NCBI RefSeq assembly: GCF_014287635.1
Contig: NZ_JACOPH010000004.1
Location: forward strand, 1-64,000
Direction of reading: 5' to 3'
Length of the DNA: 64,000 nucleotides
Source of the DNA: Roseburia zhanii
GTDB lineage: Bacteria > Bacillota > Clostridia > Lachnospirales > Lachnospiraceae
Shown here: piece by piece, positions 54,204 through 63,644 of the stretch
How positions within the stretch are numbered: the first letter of the stretch is position 1
Layout: every line of letters begins with the position of its first letter
Notes under the pieces: model-generated
What the model was told of the DNA's origin: nothing
Databases searched by the model: none
Seen by the model: only the letters and a program-made list of their open reading frames with translations
Made by a program: the position numbers and the translations under genes

Positions 54204-57200
54204 CTAGATAAATCTGTCTTTATGCAGCCATTCCATCAATGCATTTAAGTCCTGAAACTGCCTGTCATAATAAGACATAATATGTTTTAAGCTTCTGTCA
54301 TTATTATCTCCAAAAACATTTTTGTGCCACAATGCAACGTCCTGTGAACCATCGATCAGCTTCTCTGTACAGAACCGTTTGACTGCAACGGTCTTATATT
54401 GATCGTGTGATGCCATGATCTTAAGCCACAGATCATCACAATATAAGCAGTTTTCTGTTATTGCCTCTATATCAAACGCTTCTTCTGGCAGTGTATGCGG
54501 CGGATATAATACCCCTCCGACACCTACCGGTACTAACTGTGTAGATGGAATATCTAAAAGTATCTTATAATCCATGATCCAGCCGGCATAGTCCATAAAA
54601 CTTCCATCTCTTTTAAAGTTGATCAGATTTACGCGCATTGCCGATACGCAGTCTGGAAATTTCTGATAACTTTCTAACAGCCGTTCTACTAAATTCCTGT
54701 CATAGATGGCATCATCATCAACGATAATGACCGGATCATCCGGATATTCTTTCATCGTATAATAATATTTCTTATGCGGCCCGATATCGCCTTTTACAAA
54801 ACGGATCTCAAAATAATCGACATCCTGTTCCAATGCAAGTAAAATGCCCGGCAGATCTGCCTCTCTTCCCTCAAACTGATCTTCTGAGAGCCAGAGCAGT
54901 ATCTTATACGGTGTCACACTCTGCTCTAAAAGGGACTGTATCGTCTGATAGACGATCCCGATCCTCCCCGGATGCGATGTCAGTGATACGATCACCCTGT
55001 CATATGTCTTTTCTTTTTCGGTCAGATCTGTATCTGCAAGCCCTGCTATACCGCTTTGTATTGCCTTCTCCGAAAATACTTCGCGGTTTCTCTCCCGCAT
55101 CTTTTTAAATTCCGCTTTCTTTTTGACTGCTGTAAGTGCATACATTTTTTTCATATCCTGTGTATAGGACTGCATACTTGCATAAGTATCATACATCTTT
55201 CTCGATGCTGCTCCCATCTTGGCAAGTTCACTCTTACGGTCTATCATCTGCATCATGGCAGTCATCAGGTCATTCACATCAGCAGTTTTTACCACCATGC
55301 CGTTTTCTTCGGAAACCATATATTTTGCCCCGACATTTTCTGTGACGATCAGTGGTTTTGAAAGCATTGCACCTTCAAGCGCAACTAAGGAACAGGATTC
55401 ATCTCTGGATGCAACAACGACAACGTCCATTTTCGAGAGTGTTGCTATCTTATTTTCTTCTCCTTTGACTAAGCCAAGGTAGTGTACATTAGAAAGTCCC
55501 TGCATCTTTCGGAACAGATAGGAACAAAACGGTGTTCCACTGTTGATAAATCCTCCTGCAAAATACAATTCTGCCTTACTCTGATACTCTTTTGGCATTC
55601 TTAAATAGGCTTCTAATAAAACATCATAGCCTTTTCTGTATTCCATCGTACCAAACTGGACGAACTTGACAACCGGATCACTTCCATTTGTATAAGGAAC
55701 TGCCATATCAGCTTCATCTTCGACGCAGTTATGGATCACTTTTACCGGATGATCTGTAAACTGCTCAATCGCAGCTTTCGCATAATCACTGACGCAGTAG
55801 ATATCCAAACTGTTTTTTAAGATGTATTCCCGTCTTAAGTTATTGACGATAAAATCCGGTATATTTGTCGCTTCTCTGATATACCACACTGTCGGTATAT
55901 ACTGGGAGCAGACTCTCGCATATTCGGCAGTCATGATCGTATTACATACTGCCATATCAAAACTTTCAATGACTCTGCTGTATGTTTCCGACCTGATCTC
56001 CTGCTCGGTTACGACCTTCACAGCTATGCCGGCTTTTTCATATTCCTCCATAAACGGCCCGCTCTGCGCACTCCATACGCTCACTGCATATCCAAGATTT
56101 ACTGCCACCCTGCACATGCGGAGCAGGCTTCGCGGTGCTCCGCTATAAACCATTTCAGGTGATATGAATACGATCCGCTTTTTATATTTATCATCTTCTG
56201 ATTTATTGACAGATTCTGCATAGGAACGTTCAAACAGTTCTGCATATCTGCTTTCACGTTCTGTCGAATATGGTGCTGACATTGCATCATATAAAAAGTC
56301 TTTATAGATCTCATAACTGTACCGCTCATGGCTGATCGCCTCTTTTAAAGGCAGAAATGCGGTATAAGGCGGTATGAGAAATGAGCCTTGCCATCTCTTT
56401 GTATACGTGAGAAATGTACTTACAAAATCCAAAATACCTGCCTGCATCTGCGTAATCTGTTCCGGATTTGGCACAATATGGCTCGAATATTCAAAACAGA
56501 CTTCCTGATCTTCCCCTAGCTGATAAGATAGCAGCGTCGGTTCTGTCGATGTAAATAAAAATTCCAGCGGCATATGCAGCTTATCCATCAGCGTCACAGA
56601 ACGGCTCTTTGGCGGGCCGGGATATATGTATCTTGTGATATCCATGTTTTCAAATGGCGTATTGATATAGGCTTCAATCTCCCCAAACTGGATACTGTTC
56701 TTTAGGGTATCATCCCTATTGGTACACATCAGTGCACCGGATACCTGACACTGTTTATCTTTGAGCTGTTCCCTGATAAAATATTTTAAAGCCGTGATGC
56801 AGGTTCCCGACCAGCCGATATCTACGATCAGAAGTTTTTTTGCATCACCGATCATTTCAGAAAAATACTGTTTCGCTGCCTGTATGGATTCCCTGTTATG
56901 CTCTTTGATCTTCTCTGCACAGCCCTTGATAAAATTATGGAATTTCCGTTCATCTGTGATCGCACACGGGAACTGGTAGCGGTCAAGATTATATTCCTCA
57001 AGCTCGTCGATCAGATACCCATATCCGCTTTCTAGAAGTATCGTCCCGATCGTCTTGCGGCTCTTATATAAGTTCAGATAGCGCATGATATAACGTCTGT
57101 CTAAATCATACAGGTAATGTTCTGTCGTGATATTAAAAATCGCATAACGTGAGATCTTAATATATTCTGCATCTGTCTTTTTATAAAATTTCTCATATAC

Positions 57201-58373
57201 CTGATATAAAATATCGCAGTCACGCGAACAGAACAAAATCTTATCGATCTGTTTTTTCTTTACGAGCTTGTTTAAAAATTCACAATATCCGGCTGCAAGG
57301 ATTCCTCCCACACGGTATCCATGGGAATAATAGGGATCTTTATCCCACAGTCCTGTATTCATCGTCGTCTGGATAACGGCGCGGTAAAAACTTCCGGCAA
57401 TATTCTCAAGTTCCGGTTCCCGATATACAAAGTGGCTGTCGGCATTATAAACAGCAGCGATCCCTGCTTCTTTTGTTTTCTCTATATCTGCCTGCAGATT
57501 ATCTCCTACATGTACGATCGTCTGCTCCTGATATTCCTCTGCTAATATCTTTTGCAGCGTTCCATCTCCTTTTCGTGCCTTGCACTCATTTGACAAAAAG
57601 ATCTTATCATAAACATCATAGCCATTCTTCTTTAATAACTGCTGTATCACTTCTAATGGAAGATACATATCTGTTGTAAAGACGATCGTCTTATGCAGCC
57701 TGCTCTGTAATGTGCATAATAACTGATATACTTTTTGCATATATGGATTTGGCATAGACAGTTCAAGTTCTAATCCGATCTCTCTTTGCATCCATTTGCG
57801 TTCTATATGATAATCATTCTCTAAAATGTCATATATTTCCGATAAGACGATCTCCCGATGTCCTTCTCTCCGCTCTTTACTATCCCTTGCTTCTTTTTCT
57901 GCCTGCTTTCTGATATAGGTAAAATCATTCTGCCCCATTTCCGATGACATCAGATGAAACACGTCATTCGGCTTTTCGACGCTGCGGTAGATCAGCGTAT
58001 CAAAAATATCAAAAGAAATGACCTGATATGGTAATAACTTTCCTAAAAACTCCTCTACGGAAAGTCTTTTTTCATCATTTTCATAATAATAGATCTTTTC
58101 TGCTTTCTTCGTATCTTTTAGTACCGCCTGCTTTCCCGTTTCCGGCTGCTTAAGGTTCTGGCTGATTTCTGCAAATTTATCCCAGTAGAGTAACGGTGTC
58201 GTCCTTTTTTTGATCTGGTAATGCCATTTTAAGCGAAAAAGCATTCTTAAGTGCTTCATGTGATGTTCATAATGCTCTTTGATATTTTCCATCACATAGC
58301 GCTCATATTCATACTGCACATTTGGATTTTCCCTTACCAATACATCATAGATATGATCTTTAAACTTTCCCAT
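54204..58373 (-). CDS. HAD - GT4 - glycosyltransferase fusion protein
   Basis: A 1389-residue multidomain protein. About 115-320: HAD fold (SFDIFDTLI with Asp122, TTDMYLPLEV, VHVGDNLQADI). About 340-690: SRD domain (FCSRDCDILYQVYEKF, IVDIGWSGT). About 735-1105: GT4 glycosyltransferase (VFISPEMVYSGAPRSLLRM, FVQFGTMEYRKGYDVLLEAY, SRDESCSLVALEGAMLSKP). About 1150-1389: a GT-A-like transferase with the metal motif VDDDAIYDRN and a late CDDLWLKIM. It probably builds repeat units of a surface glycan at the membrane. Start follows GGGGAA; 7 bases after the ABC ATPase stop. Confidence 0.85.
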   Translation of the reverse strand: MGKFKDHIYDVLVRENPNVQYEYERYVMENIKEHYEHHMKHLRMLFRLKWHYQIKKRTTPLLYWDKFAEISQNLKQPETGKQAVLKDTKKAEKIYYYENDEKRLSVEEFLGKLLPYQVISFDIFDTLIYRSVEKPNDVFHLMSSEMGQNDFTYIRKQAEKEARDSKERREGHREIVLSEIYDILENDYHIERKWMQREIGLELELSMPNPYMQKVYQLLCTLQSRLHKTIVFTTDMYLPLEVIQQLLKKNGYDVYDKIFLSNECKARKGDGTLQKILAEEYQEQTIVHVGDNLQADIEKTKEAGIAAVYNADSHFVYREPELENIAGSFYRAVIQTTMNTGLWDKDPYYSHGYRVGGILAAGYCEFLNKLVKKKQIDKILFCSRDCDILYQVYEKFYKKTDAEYIKISRYAIFNITTEHYLYDLDRRYIMRYLNLYKSRKTIGTILLESGYGYLIDELEEYNLDRYQFPCAITDERKFHNFIKGCAEKIKEHNRESIQAAKQYFSEMIGDAKKLLIVDIGWSGTCITALKYFIREQLKDKQCQVSGALMCTNRDDTLKNSIQFGEIEAYINTPFENMDITRYIYPGPPKSRSVTLMDKLHMPLEFLFTSTEPTLLSYQLGEDQEVCFEYSSHIVPNPEQITQMQAGILDFVSTFLTYTKRWQGSFLIPPYTAFLPLKEAISHERYSYEIYKDFLYDAMSAPYSTERESRYAELFERSYAESVNKSEDDKYKKRIVFISPEMVYSGAPRSLLRMCRVAVNLGYAVSVWSAQSGPFMEEYEKAGIAVKVVTEQEIRSETYSRVIESFDMAVCNTIMTAEYARVCSQYIPTVWYIREATNIPDFIVNNLRREYILKNSLDIYCVSDYAKAAIEQFTDHPVKVIHNCVEDEADMAVPYTNGSDPVVKFVQFGTMEYRKGYDVLLEAYLRMPKEYQSKAELYFAGGFINSGTPFCSYLFRKMQGLSNVHYLGLVKGEENKIATLSKMDVVVVASRDESCSLVALEGAMLSKPLIVTENVGAKYMVSEENGMVVKTADVNDLMTAMMQMIDRKSELAKMGAASRKMYDTYASMQSYTQDMKKMYALTAVKKKAEFKKMRERNREVFSEKAIQSGIAGLADTDLTEKEKTYDRVIVSLTSHPGRIGIVYQTIQSLLEQSVTPYKILLWLSEDQFEGREADLPGILLALEQDVDYFEIRFVKGDIGPHKKYYYTMKEYPDDPVIIVDDDAIYDRNLVERLLESYQKFPDCVSAMRVNLINFKRDGSFMDYAGWIMDYKILLDIPSTQLVPVGVGGVLYPPHTLPEEAFDIEAITENCLYCDDLWLKIMASHDQYKTVAVKRFCTEKLIDGSQDVALWHKNVFGDNNDRSLKHIMSYYDRQFQDLNALMEWLHKDRFI

Positions 58374-58379
58374 GTTATA

Positions 58380-59372
58380 CTATTCCCCTTCTGCTTTTGA
58401 ACTCCTGTATGCCTCACAGACCGTTTTCGGTTCTCCGATCATCCGAAGTTCTCCCTGCTCGATCCAGACAACTTTTGAACAGTTATCTAAGATCGTCTGC
58501 AGACTGTGAGAAACCATAAGAACCGTTGAACCACCATGGATCATCTCTTTGACTCGTTTTAGGCTTTTCTTTTTGAAAAATTCATCTCCGACGCTTAAAA
58601 CTTCATCTAAGATCAGAATTTCTGCCGCATCGCCTGCTGTTGCAATTGAAAATCCAAGACGGCTGACCATACCGGAAGAAAAATTCTTCACTTTTTCTTC
58701 CATAAAATCCTGTAATTCTGCAAACTCCACAATCTCATCGTAATGCTCATCTAAAAACTTCCTGCTGTAACCGATGATCGAACCATTCAGATAGACATTT
58801 TCCCTTGCAGTCAGTTCCACGTCAAATCCTGTTCCAAGCGTTAAAAGCTGGATTTTCTTTTTATCCACATAAACTTTCCCTTTTGTCGGCTTTAATGCTC
58901 CTGAAATAATTTTTAAAATCGTACTCTTACCGGAACCATTTGTTCCGATAATGCCGACGACTTCACCTTTGTATACATTAAAACTGACATGATACAGTGC
59001 ATATAATTTTCGGTAAGTGATCTGTCTTTTTAGCATCTGGATCAGATAATCTTTCAGTCCTGACGGAGTGCTTGAAGATAAATGAAATTCCATCGTCACA
59101 TCTTCTACTTTGATCACCGGCTTTTCTCCTGCATGATCCCAGTTGTCCTCGATCAGCATCATAGATACGGACGGCTTCTTTTCTGCCCGTTTTTTTTCTT
59201 TTCTAATGTCATCAGCTTGTGCCTGCTGCTTTTTTAATTCTCTGTTTTCAACCAGTTTCTTTATGCCGAGCACAATGCCTTCCACCGCTAAAATAAAGAG
59301 CAGAACGCCTACGATCCCGACAACATAGATATTGAAAACACTAAATTTCACCATCACCATTGCTATTTTCAT
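58380..59372 (-). CDS. glycan-export ABC ATPase with N-terminal membrane anchor
   Basis: A 330-residue ATPase of the Wzt/TagH group. Walker A GTNGSGKST (about 150-158), the group-specific LGTGFDVELTARENVYLNG, signature NFSSGMVSRL and Walker B ILILDEVLSVGD. It differs from usual members by an extra N-terminal segment: a hydrophobic helix (about 10-38) and a Lys/Glu coil (about 40-80). No C-terminal glycan-binding domain. It energises the permease encoded 2 bases upstream to move lipid-linked polymer outward. Confidence 0.9.
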   Translation of the reverse strand: MKIAMVMVKFSVFNIYVVGIVGVLLFILAVEGIVLGIKKLVENRELKKQQAQADDIRKEKKRAEKKPSVSMMLIEDNWDHAGEKPVIKVEDVTMEFHLSSSTPSGLKDYLIQMLKRQITYRKLYALYHVSFNVYKGEVVGIIGTNGSGKSTILKIISGALKPTKGKVYVDKKKIQLLTLGTGFDVELTARENVYLNGSIIGYSRKFLDEHYDEIVEFAELQDFMEEKVKNFSSGMVSRLGFSIATAGDAAEILILDEVLSVGDEFFKKKSLKRVKEMIHGGSTVLMVSHSLQTILDNCSKVVWIEQGELRMIGEPKTVCEAYRSSKAEGE

Positions 59373-59374
59373 CC

Positions 59375-60151
59375 TTATACCTTTTTCATCACTTGATTTT
59401 CATTTTTACGAAATACCAGCCAGCCGGCAAGAAAACTTCCCACACTCCAGCAGACAGCTTTTATCCACAACTCTGTATCCGGCACTTCTCCATACATGAC
59501 ACAGGTTCTTGCAAATGCGATAAATACATAGATCGGATTGCAGCTGATTGCTTTCTGCATCCCCTCTGATAAAGAGGTGATCGGATAAAAGACGGCTGAT
59601 AAATACATGAGTAAGGTCAGAAATACGGAATACAGATATTTGATGTCTGCAAAAAATACATAGGCAATGGCAAGCATATAGCCGATACCCATGGAAAAAA
59701 GCAGCATCAAAAGCACATCTAACGGAAATAAGAACATCGTAACACTTGGCTTGATCCGGAATACGAACAACATTAGGACATATGCAATACACGTAAATCC
59801 AAAATTTACAAGTGACGTATAGATCCTTGATAAGATAAATACCTGTTTCGGAAGTTTTGCCTTTATCAGCAGGCTTTTATTATCGGTCAGTGCCGTCATC
59901 GAAGCATTTGTCGCTCCACCGTACATCGTCCACAAGATCTGCCCTGTCAGATAATAAATCGGATAATTCTCTATGGAACGCTTAAACATGGTCGAAAAGA
60001 CTAAGGACAAGACTACCATAAAAAGCAGGGGACTTAACACGCTCCAGATAATGCCTAACGAACTGCGGGCATATTTCCGCTTGATCTCCCTTGCTGTCAA
60101 TTCACGAATGACAAATACATATTGTCTAATGGTACTTATCGTTTCTCTCAT
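59375..60151 (-). CDS. glycan-export ABC permease (Wzm/TagG type)
   Basis: A 258-residue ABC-2 permease with six membrane helices. ELTAREIKRKYARSSLGIIWS is the conserved amphipathic start (only in part), then KLPKQVFILSRIYTSLVNF and YPITSLSEGMQKAISCNPIY before the last helices. It moves a polysaccharide or teichoic acid-like polymer across the membrane. It overlaps the SRD gene upstream by 26 bases. Confidence 0.92.
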   Translation of the reverse strand: MRETISTIRQYVFVIRELTAREIKRKYARSSLGIIWSVLSPLLFMVVLSLVFSTMFKRSIENYPIYYLTGQILWTMYGGATNASMTALTDNKSLLIKAKLPKQVFILSRIYTSLVNFGFTCIAYVLMLFVFRIKPSVTMFLFPLDVLLMLLFSMGIGYMLAIAYVFFADIKYLYSVFLTLLMYLSAVFYPITSLSEGMQKAISCNPIYVFIAFARTCVMYGEVPDTELWIKAVCWSVGSFLAGWLVFRKNENQVMKKV

Positions 60152-61517
60152 GCTTCTTACCTTTGCCTGCTGCCTTTCTCATATACATTACATATTTATA
60201 TAGATATTCCCAAAAAAGATGGCAGCTGATCCGCTTTCCATATAATACAACCGAACCTTCCGGCCATGCACTTTCAGGGAATGCTTTTTTTCTGATATTC
60301 ATCTTAATGAGCATCCGGTTGATAAAACTGCGTTCTGTAATCTCCTCTGCTAAAAATGCCTCTGCTAATGGAATCAGCTTCGATTCTAGCATATCATCGC
60401 AAAACTTTAATGCCCCAAATACTTCTGCTTCTCTTGGCTCCGGCCGTCCCATAAACAGATGGAATAACCGGTAGATCATGCCAGCCTGACCGCCTGATCC
60501 GTCATCTGTTTGTACTGTCTTTAGATATGCATCTGCATACTGTCCTAAGAGTAGCAAATTCCGCTTCATTTTCTCTGTATTCGGATTGCTGTTGCCACAG
60601 CCCACTGGTCGATAAGACTTCCCGTCATCTGGAGATTTTTCCGATTCATATCGTACTACCATCTGTTCCGGTGAAGAAAATATGGCTTCAAACAGACAGT
60701 TTGAAAAATATACTTTTCTTTTCAAATGAGAATCCGGCTGAAAATAAAATGCCTTATAATCAGATATATCTGCACCCTTGGGATATTCATACAATCCAAA
60801 ATAATATCCCATCACCGGACGTCCGGTCAAAAGTTCCATGCTCTGCTTTAAGGTTCCCATCCATCCGCTGTCTACAACCGCATAGGAAACCGCATCAAAC
60901 AATCCTTCCTGTTTCAGATAGGACACAGCCGTATCATAACATGCTTTGGCATGAGCGCTGACATATACCAAAAACTCCGGTATCCCTCTTAATGTTTCTT
61001 TCAACTGTAAGATTGTCCGGTAACTTAGCTTCTGCCGGTATCTCTGTTCATATCCGGCAAGCTGTGCGATCTCATAAGCTTCTGCATCGGTCAATGATGC
61101 CTGCTTCATCAGTTTCTCAAAAGTCGCATCCATCATGCCGACACATATCTTATCTAAGCAGTCCTCTCCTATCAGATGATAGCCTGCACTTCTCATCGAA
61201 TACCTCGATACATGAAGATAACGCAGTTCTATCGGATAGTTATATTTTTCGACAAATTTCTCTGCTAACTGATAAAAAAGCCAGCCATCCCGCGACAGAA
61301 AATACAGCCGCCTCATTTTGTCATGTTCTGCCTGTTCTAATATCCATCTGACATATTCCACCGCTGCCGGTGCACATACATGCAGAAAGATTTTATCATA
61401 ATCATCTAACCCGCTTTGCTGCCTGATACATTCCTTTATGGCTCTTTCATGTTGTGGACTTTGGGAAAGTATACTGCGATACTGTCCGAACCGCTGGTTC
61501 ATGCTCATATTCTTCAC
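60126..61517 (-). CDS. stand-alone SRD/DIGWxG-domain protein
   Basis: A 463-residue protein without a HAD domain but with the motifs of the C-terminal half of the two HAD proteins nearby: LYFLSRDGWLFYQLAEKF (about 71-88), SRYSMRSAGYHL and VVDSGWMGTLKQSME (about 232-246). It shows that this domain stands on its own. No membrane helix or signal peptide. Function unknown; presence only within glycan genes suggests a cytoplasmic step of glycan assembly. Start overlaps the preceding glycosyltransferase gene by about 70 bases; an ATG at 61502 is an alternative. Confidence 0.75.
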   Translation of the reverse strand: MKNMSMNQRFGQYRSILSQSPQHERAIKECIRQQSGLDDYDKIFLHVCAPAAVEYVRWILEQAEHDKMRRLYFLSRDGWLFYQLAEKFVEKYNYPIELRYLHVSRYSMRSAGYHLIGEDCLDKICVGMMDATFEKLMKQASLTDAEAYEIAQLAGYEQRYRQKLSYRTILQLKETLRGIPEFLVYVSAHAKACYDTAVSYLKQEGLFDAVSYAVVDSGWMGTLKQSMELLTGRPVMGYYFGLYEYPKGADISDYKAFYFQPDSHLKRKVYFSNCLFEAIFSSPEQMVVRYESEKSPDDGKSYRPVGCGNSNPNTEKMKRNLLLLGQYADAYLKTVQTDDGSGGQAGMIYRLFHLFMGRPEPREAEVFGALKFCDDMLESKLIPLAEAFLAEEITERSFINRMLIKMNIRKKAFPESAWPEGSVVLYGKRISCHLFWEYLYKYVMYMRKAAGKGKKHERNDKYH

Positions 61518-62340
61518 TCTTTTTCTGATCCGCCGCAGCTTCTCTTTTTTTCACAAATGCGATCACAGATGCCGGAAGCAGGCTTCCTATGATCGGACGG
61601 ATCACATACAGCCAGCCAAACGGAAATAACAATCCCATTTTTTTGAAATTCCGGTAACGGATCTTTGCTTCATTACAACGGAAATGAAAAGTTCTCTTTC
61701 GGTAGCTTGCGAATTCTTCCCTGTAACAAAACAAGGTTTCCTGTAAGTTATAGCCTTTTAATCCTTTTTCTGCAAACCGCATAAAGATCTCATAATCTTC
61801 ACACCGGAGCGTTTCTTCTGATTCTAAATAACCACTTTCCTTATCAAAGATCTCTCTACGGTACATCACCGACGGATGTACATAGGGGGAATATTTCAGA
61901 TAATCTTCTCTTTGTGGCATTTCCGGCATTATGCGCATCCCCCATATTCCATGACTGTCAAACAGTTTCGTATTACAGCCACACCACGCATAGAATGGGT
62001 GTTCCTCTAAGAAATGATACTGTTTTTCCAAACGCATCGGGAGTGAAATATCATCTGCATCCATACGCGCAATGTATATTCCATTCGCATAATGAATGCA
62101 CTCATTTAAGCTGTGTGCAAGTCCTCTGTTCTCTGTCCCTCCGATGATCCGTATACGGGAATCGAGATCGGCTAGTCCTTTGATATATTTTGCTGCATCA
62201 GGATGTGAACCATCATCAAAGATAATAAATTCAAAATCTTCCCATGTCTGGTCTAAGATGGAGCGTACTGCATTTTTCAGTGCAGTGACATTCCATTGGT
62301 TGTATACGCCCATAATGACGGATATCTTTGGTTTTTGCAT
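61447..62340 (-). CDS. family 2 glycosyltransferase
   Basis: A 297-residue GT-A enzyme. PKISVIMGVYNQWN begins the nucleotide-binding domain, IFDDGSHPD and ARMDADDIS (the DxD metal motif) follow, and CEDYEIFMRFAEKG is the catalytic-base region. A hydrophobic segment at about 245-265 may attach it to the membrane. It adds one sugar to the glycan; donor unknown. ATG at 62340 is chosen because family members start there; a GTG at 62376 directly after the previous stop would add 12 residues. Confidence 0.88.
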   Translation of the reverse strand: MQKPKISVIMGVYNQWNVTALKNAVRSILDQTWEDFEFIIFDDGSHPDAAKYIKGLADLDSRIRIIGGTENRGLAHSLNECIHYANGIYIARMDADDISLPMRLEKQYHFLEEHPFYAWCGCNTKLFDSHGIWGMRIMPEMPQREDYLKYSPYVHPSVMYRREIFDKESGYLESEETLRCEDYEIFMRFAEKGLKGYNLQETLFCYREEFASYRKRTFHFRCNEAKIRYRNFKKMGLLFPFGWLYVIRPIIGSLLPASVIAFVKKREAAADQKKSEEYEHEPAVRTVSQYTFPKSTT

Positions 62341-62376
62341 AATGTCCACTTCTCTTTCTCTGTTTTGCAGCGGCAC

Positions 62377-63522
62377 TTACAGATGGGACTCTGCCTCTTT
62401 ATAAATGCTTTTCATGGTCTTTTCTACTTCTTCGATAGTAAATGGCTGTGCGGATTTTCTGCACACAGAAGAAAACTCTATCCGCAGTATTGTATCTGTA
62501 TATAACTTTCTGATCGCCTCTGCAAATGCTTCTGTATCACCGGCATGACAGATGAGTGCATTCTTTCCTTCTTTTGCATACTCTCTGGTTCCACGGTTAT
62601 CTGCCACGATCAATGGCACTTCGCATAACAATGCTTCGATCGCTGCAATACCTAAACCTTCCCGATAGGAAGGAAATGCAAAACAGTCCGCTGTCTGTAA
62701 TACTTCCGGCATATCCATCCGGTAGCCTAACAGATGTACCTGCTGTTCTAAATGGTGCTCCCGGATCAGTGCTCTTAAGACGGCTTCATTCGTACCTTTT
62801 CCACAGATACTATAATGTATCTTCGGATTTTTCAGTTTTGCGACCGCTTCAATGATCACTTTCTGGTTCTTATTATGATTTAATTCTGCTGCTGTTACTA
62901 TATGAAAGGCATCTTGCGGGATGCCTAGTTCTTTTCGTTTTTCCTGATCGATCTGTTTTTTTGGTGCAAAACGGTTCTTATCCACACCGACACCATGAAT
63001 CTGCGATACTTTTCCACCTTTTTTCAAATGAAATCTCTCTGCCCGCAGATAATCTTCCCTGTTGATCGTAATGATCTGGTCGGTCAGATGGGCTAATATC
63101 CGTTCTGCCAGATAAAATAACATCCAGTTTAAAAGTGGTGCTCCTTTATAAAAATGAAATCCATGTGCCGTATAGATCACATACGGTTTTTTTTTGCTGA
63201 TGGCTGCTGCCATACGTGCGGTCACGCCGCCCATCGGATTATGGCAATGCACCATATCTATGTTATTTTCATCAATAATCGTTTTGATCTGTTTTATGGT
63301 TCTTTGATTTTTTACGAATTTTGTGGGACTTTTTTCAATATCAATCTGATGTGTGATAATTCCCTGTGTTAATAATTCTTCCCTGTCAAATGTATAAATG
63401 GGATTTGTAAAATTAGATGCATAATGGATCTCAAATCCCATCTCTTTTAAAATCTTCGTATCATTTTTTTCAAACTGTGGCAGAAAACCACTGATTGTTG
63501 TTACAAACAAAACTTTTTTCAT
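62377..63522 (-). CDS. family 4 glycosyltransferase (EpsD/CapM-like)
   Basis: A 381-residue GT-B enzyme. It begins MKKVLFVTTISGFLPQF; acceptor-side HCHNPMGGVTARMAA and AHGFHFYKGAP; donor-side VTAAELNHNKNQKVIIEA, then FPSYREGLGIAAIEAL with the E-x7-E motif. AGGA lies 8 bases before the ATG at 63522; an upstream in-frame ATG adds 11 unlikely residues. It is the first enzyme gene of the leftward glycan cluster. Confidence 0.9.
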   Translation of the reverse strand: MKKVLFVTTISGFLPQFEKNDTKILKEMGFEIHYASNFTNPIYTFDREELLTQGIITHQIDIEKSPTKFVKNQRTIKQIKTIIDENNIDMVHCHNPMGGVTARMAAAISKKKPYVIYTAHGFHFYKGAPLLNWMLFYLAERILAHLTDQIITINREDYLRAERFHLKKGGKVSQIHGVGVDKNRFAPKKQIDQEKRKELGIPQDAFHIVTAAELNHNKNQKVIIEAVAKLKNPKIHYSICGKGTNEAVLRALIREHHLEQQVHLLGYRMDMPEVLQTADCFAFPSYREGLGIAAIEALLCEVPLIVADNRGTREYAKEGKNALICHAGDTEAFAEAIRKLYTDTILRIEFSSVCRKSAQPFTIEEVEKTMKSIYKEAESHL

Positions 63523-63572
63523 ATCAGATATCCTGTTTATATAAGTGTTTTTCACTTACAAATTTCCAGATT

Positions 63573-63598
63573 ACCGGCAGGATATTTCACCTGCCGGT
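63573..63598. terminator. hairpin between the wall protein gene and the glycan cluster
   Basis: ACCGGCAGG / CCTGCCGGT with an 8-base loop. The T run follows on the plus strand, opposite to the direction of the genes on both sides, so on the minus strand it is a stem without a U tract and may only partly stop transcription. Confidence 0.5.
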
Positions 63599-63644
63599 TT
63601 TTCCGGATCTCCTTACTTACCACATAGTATTTGGAAAATTATCA

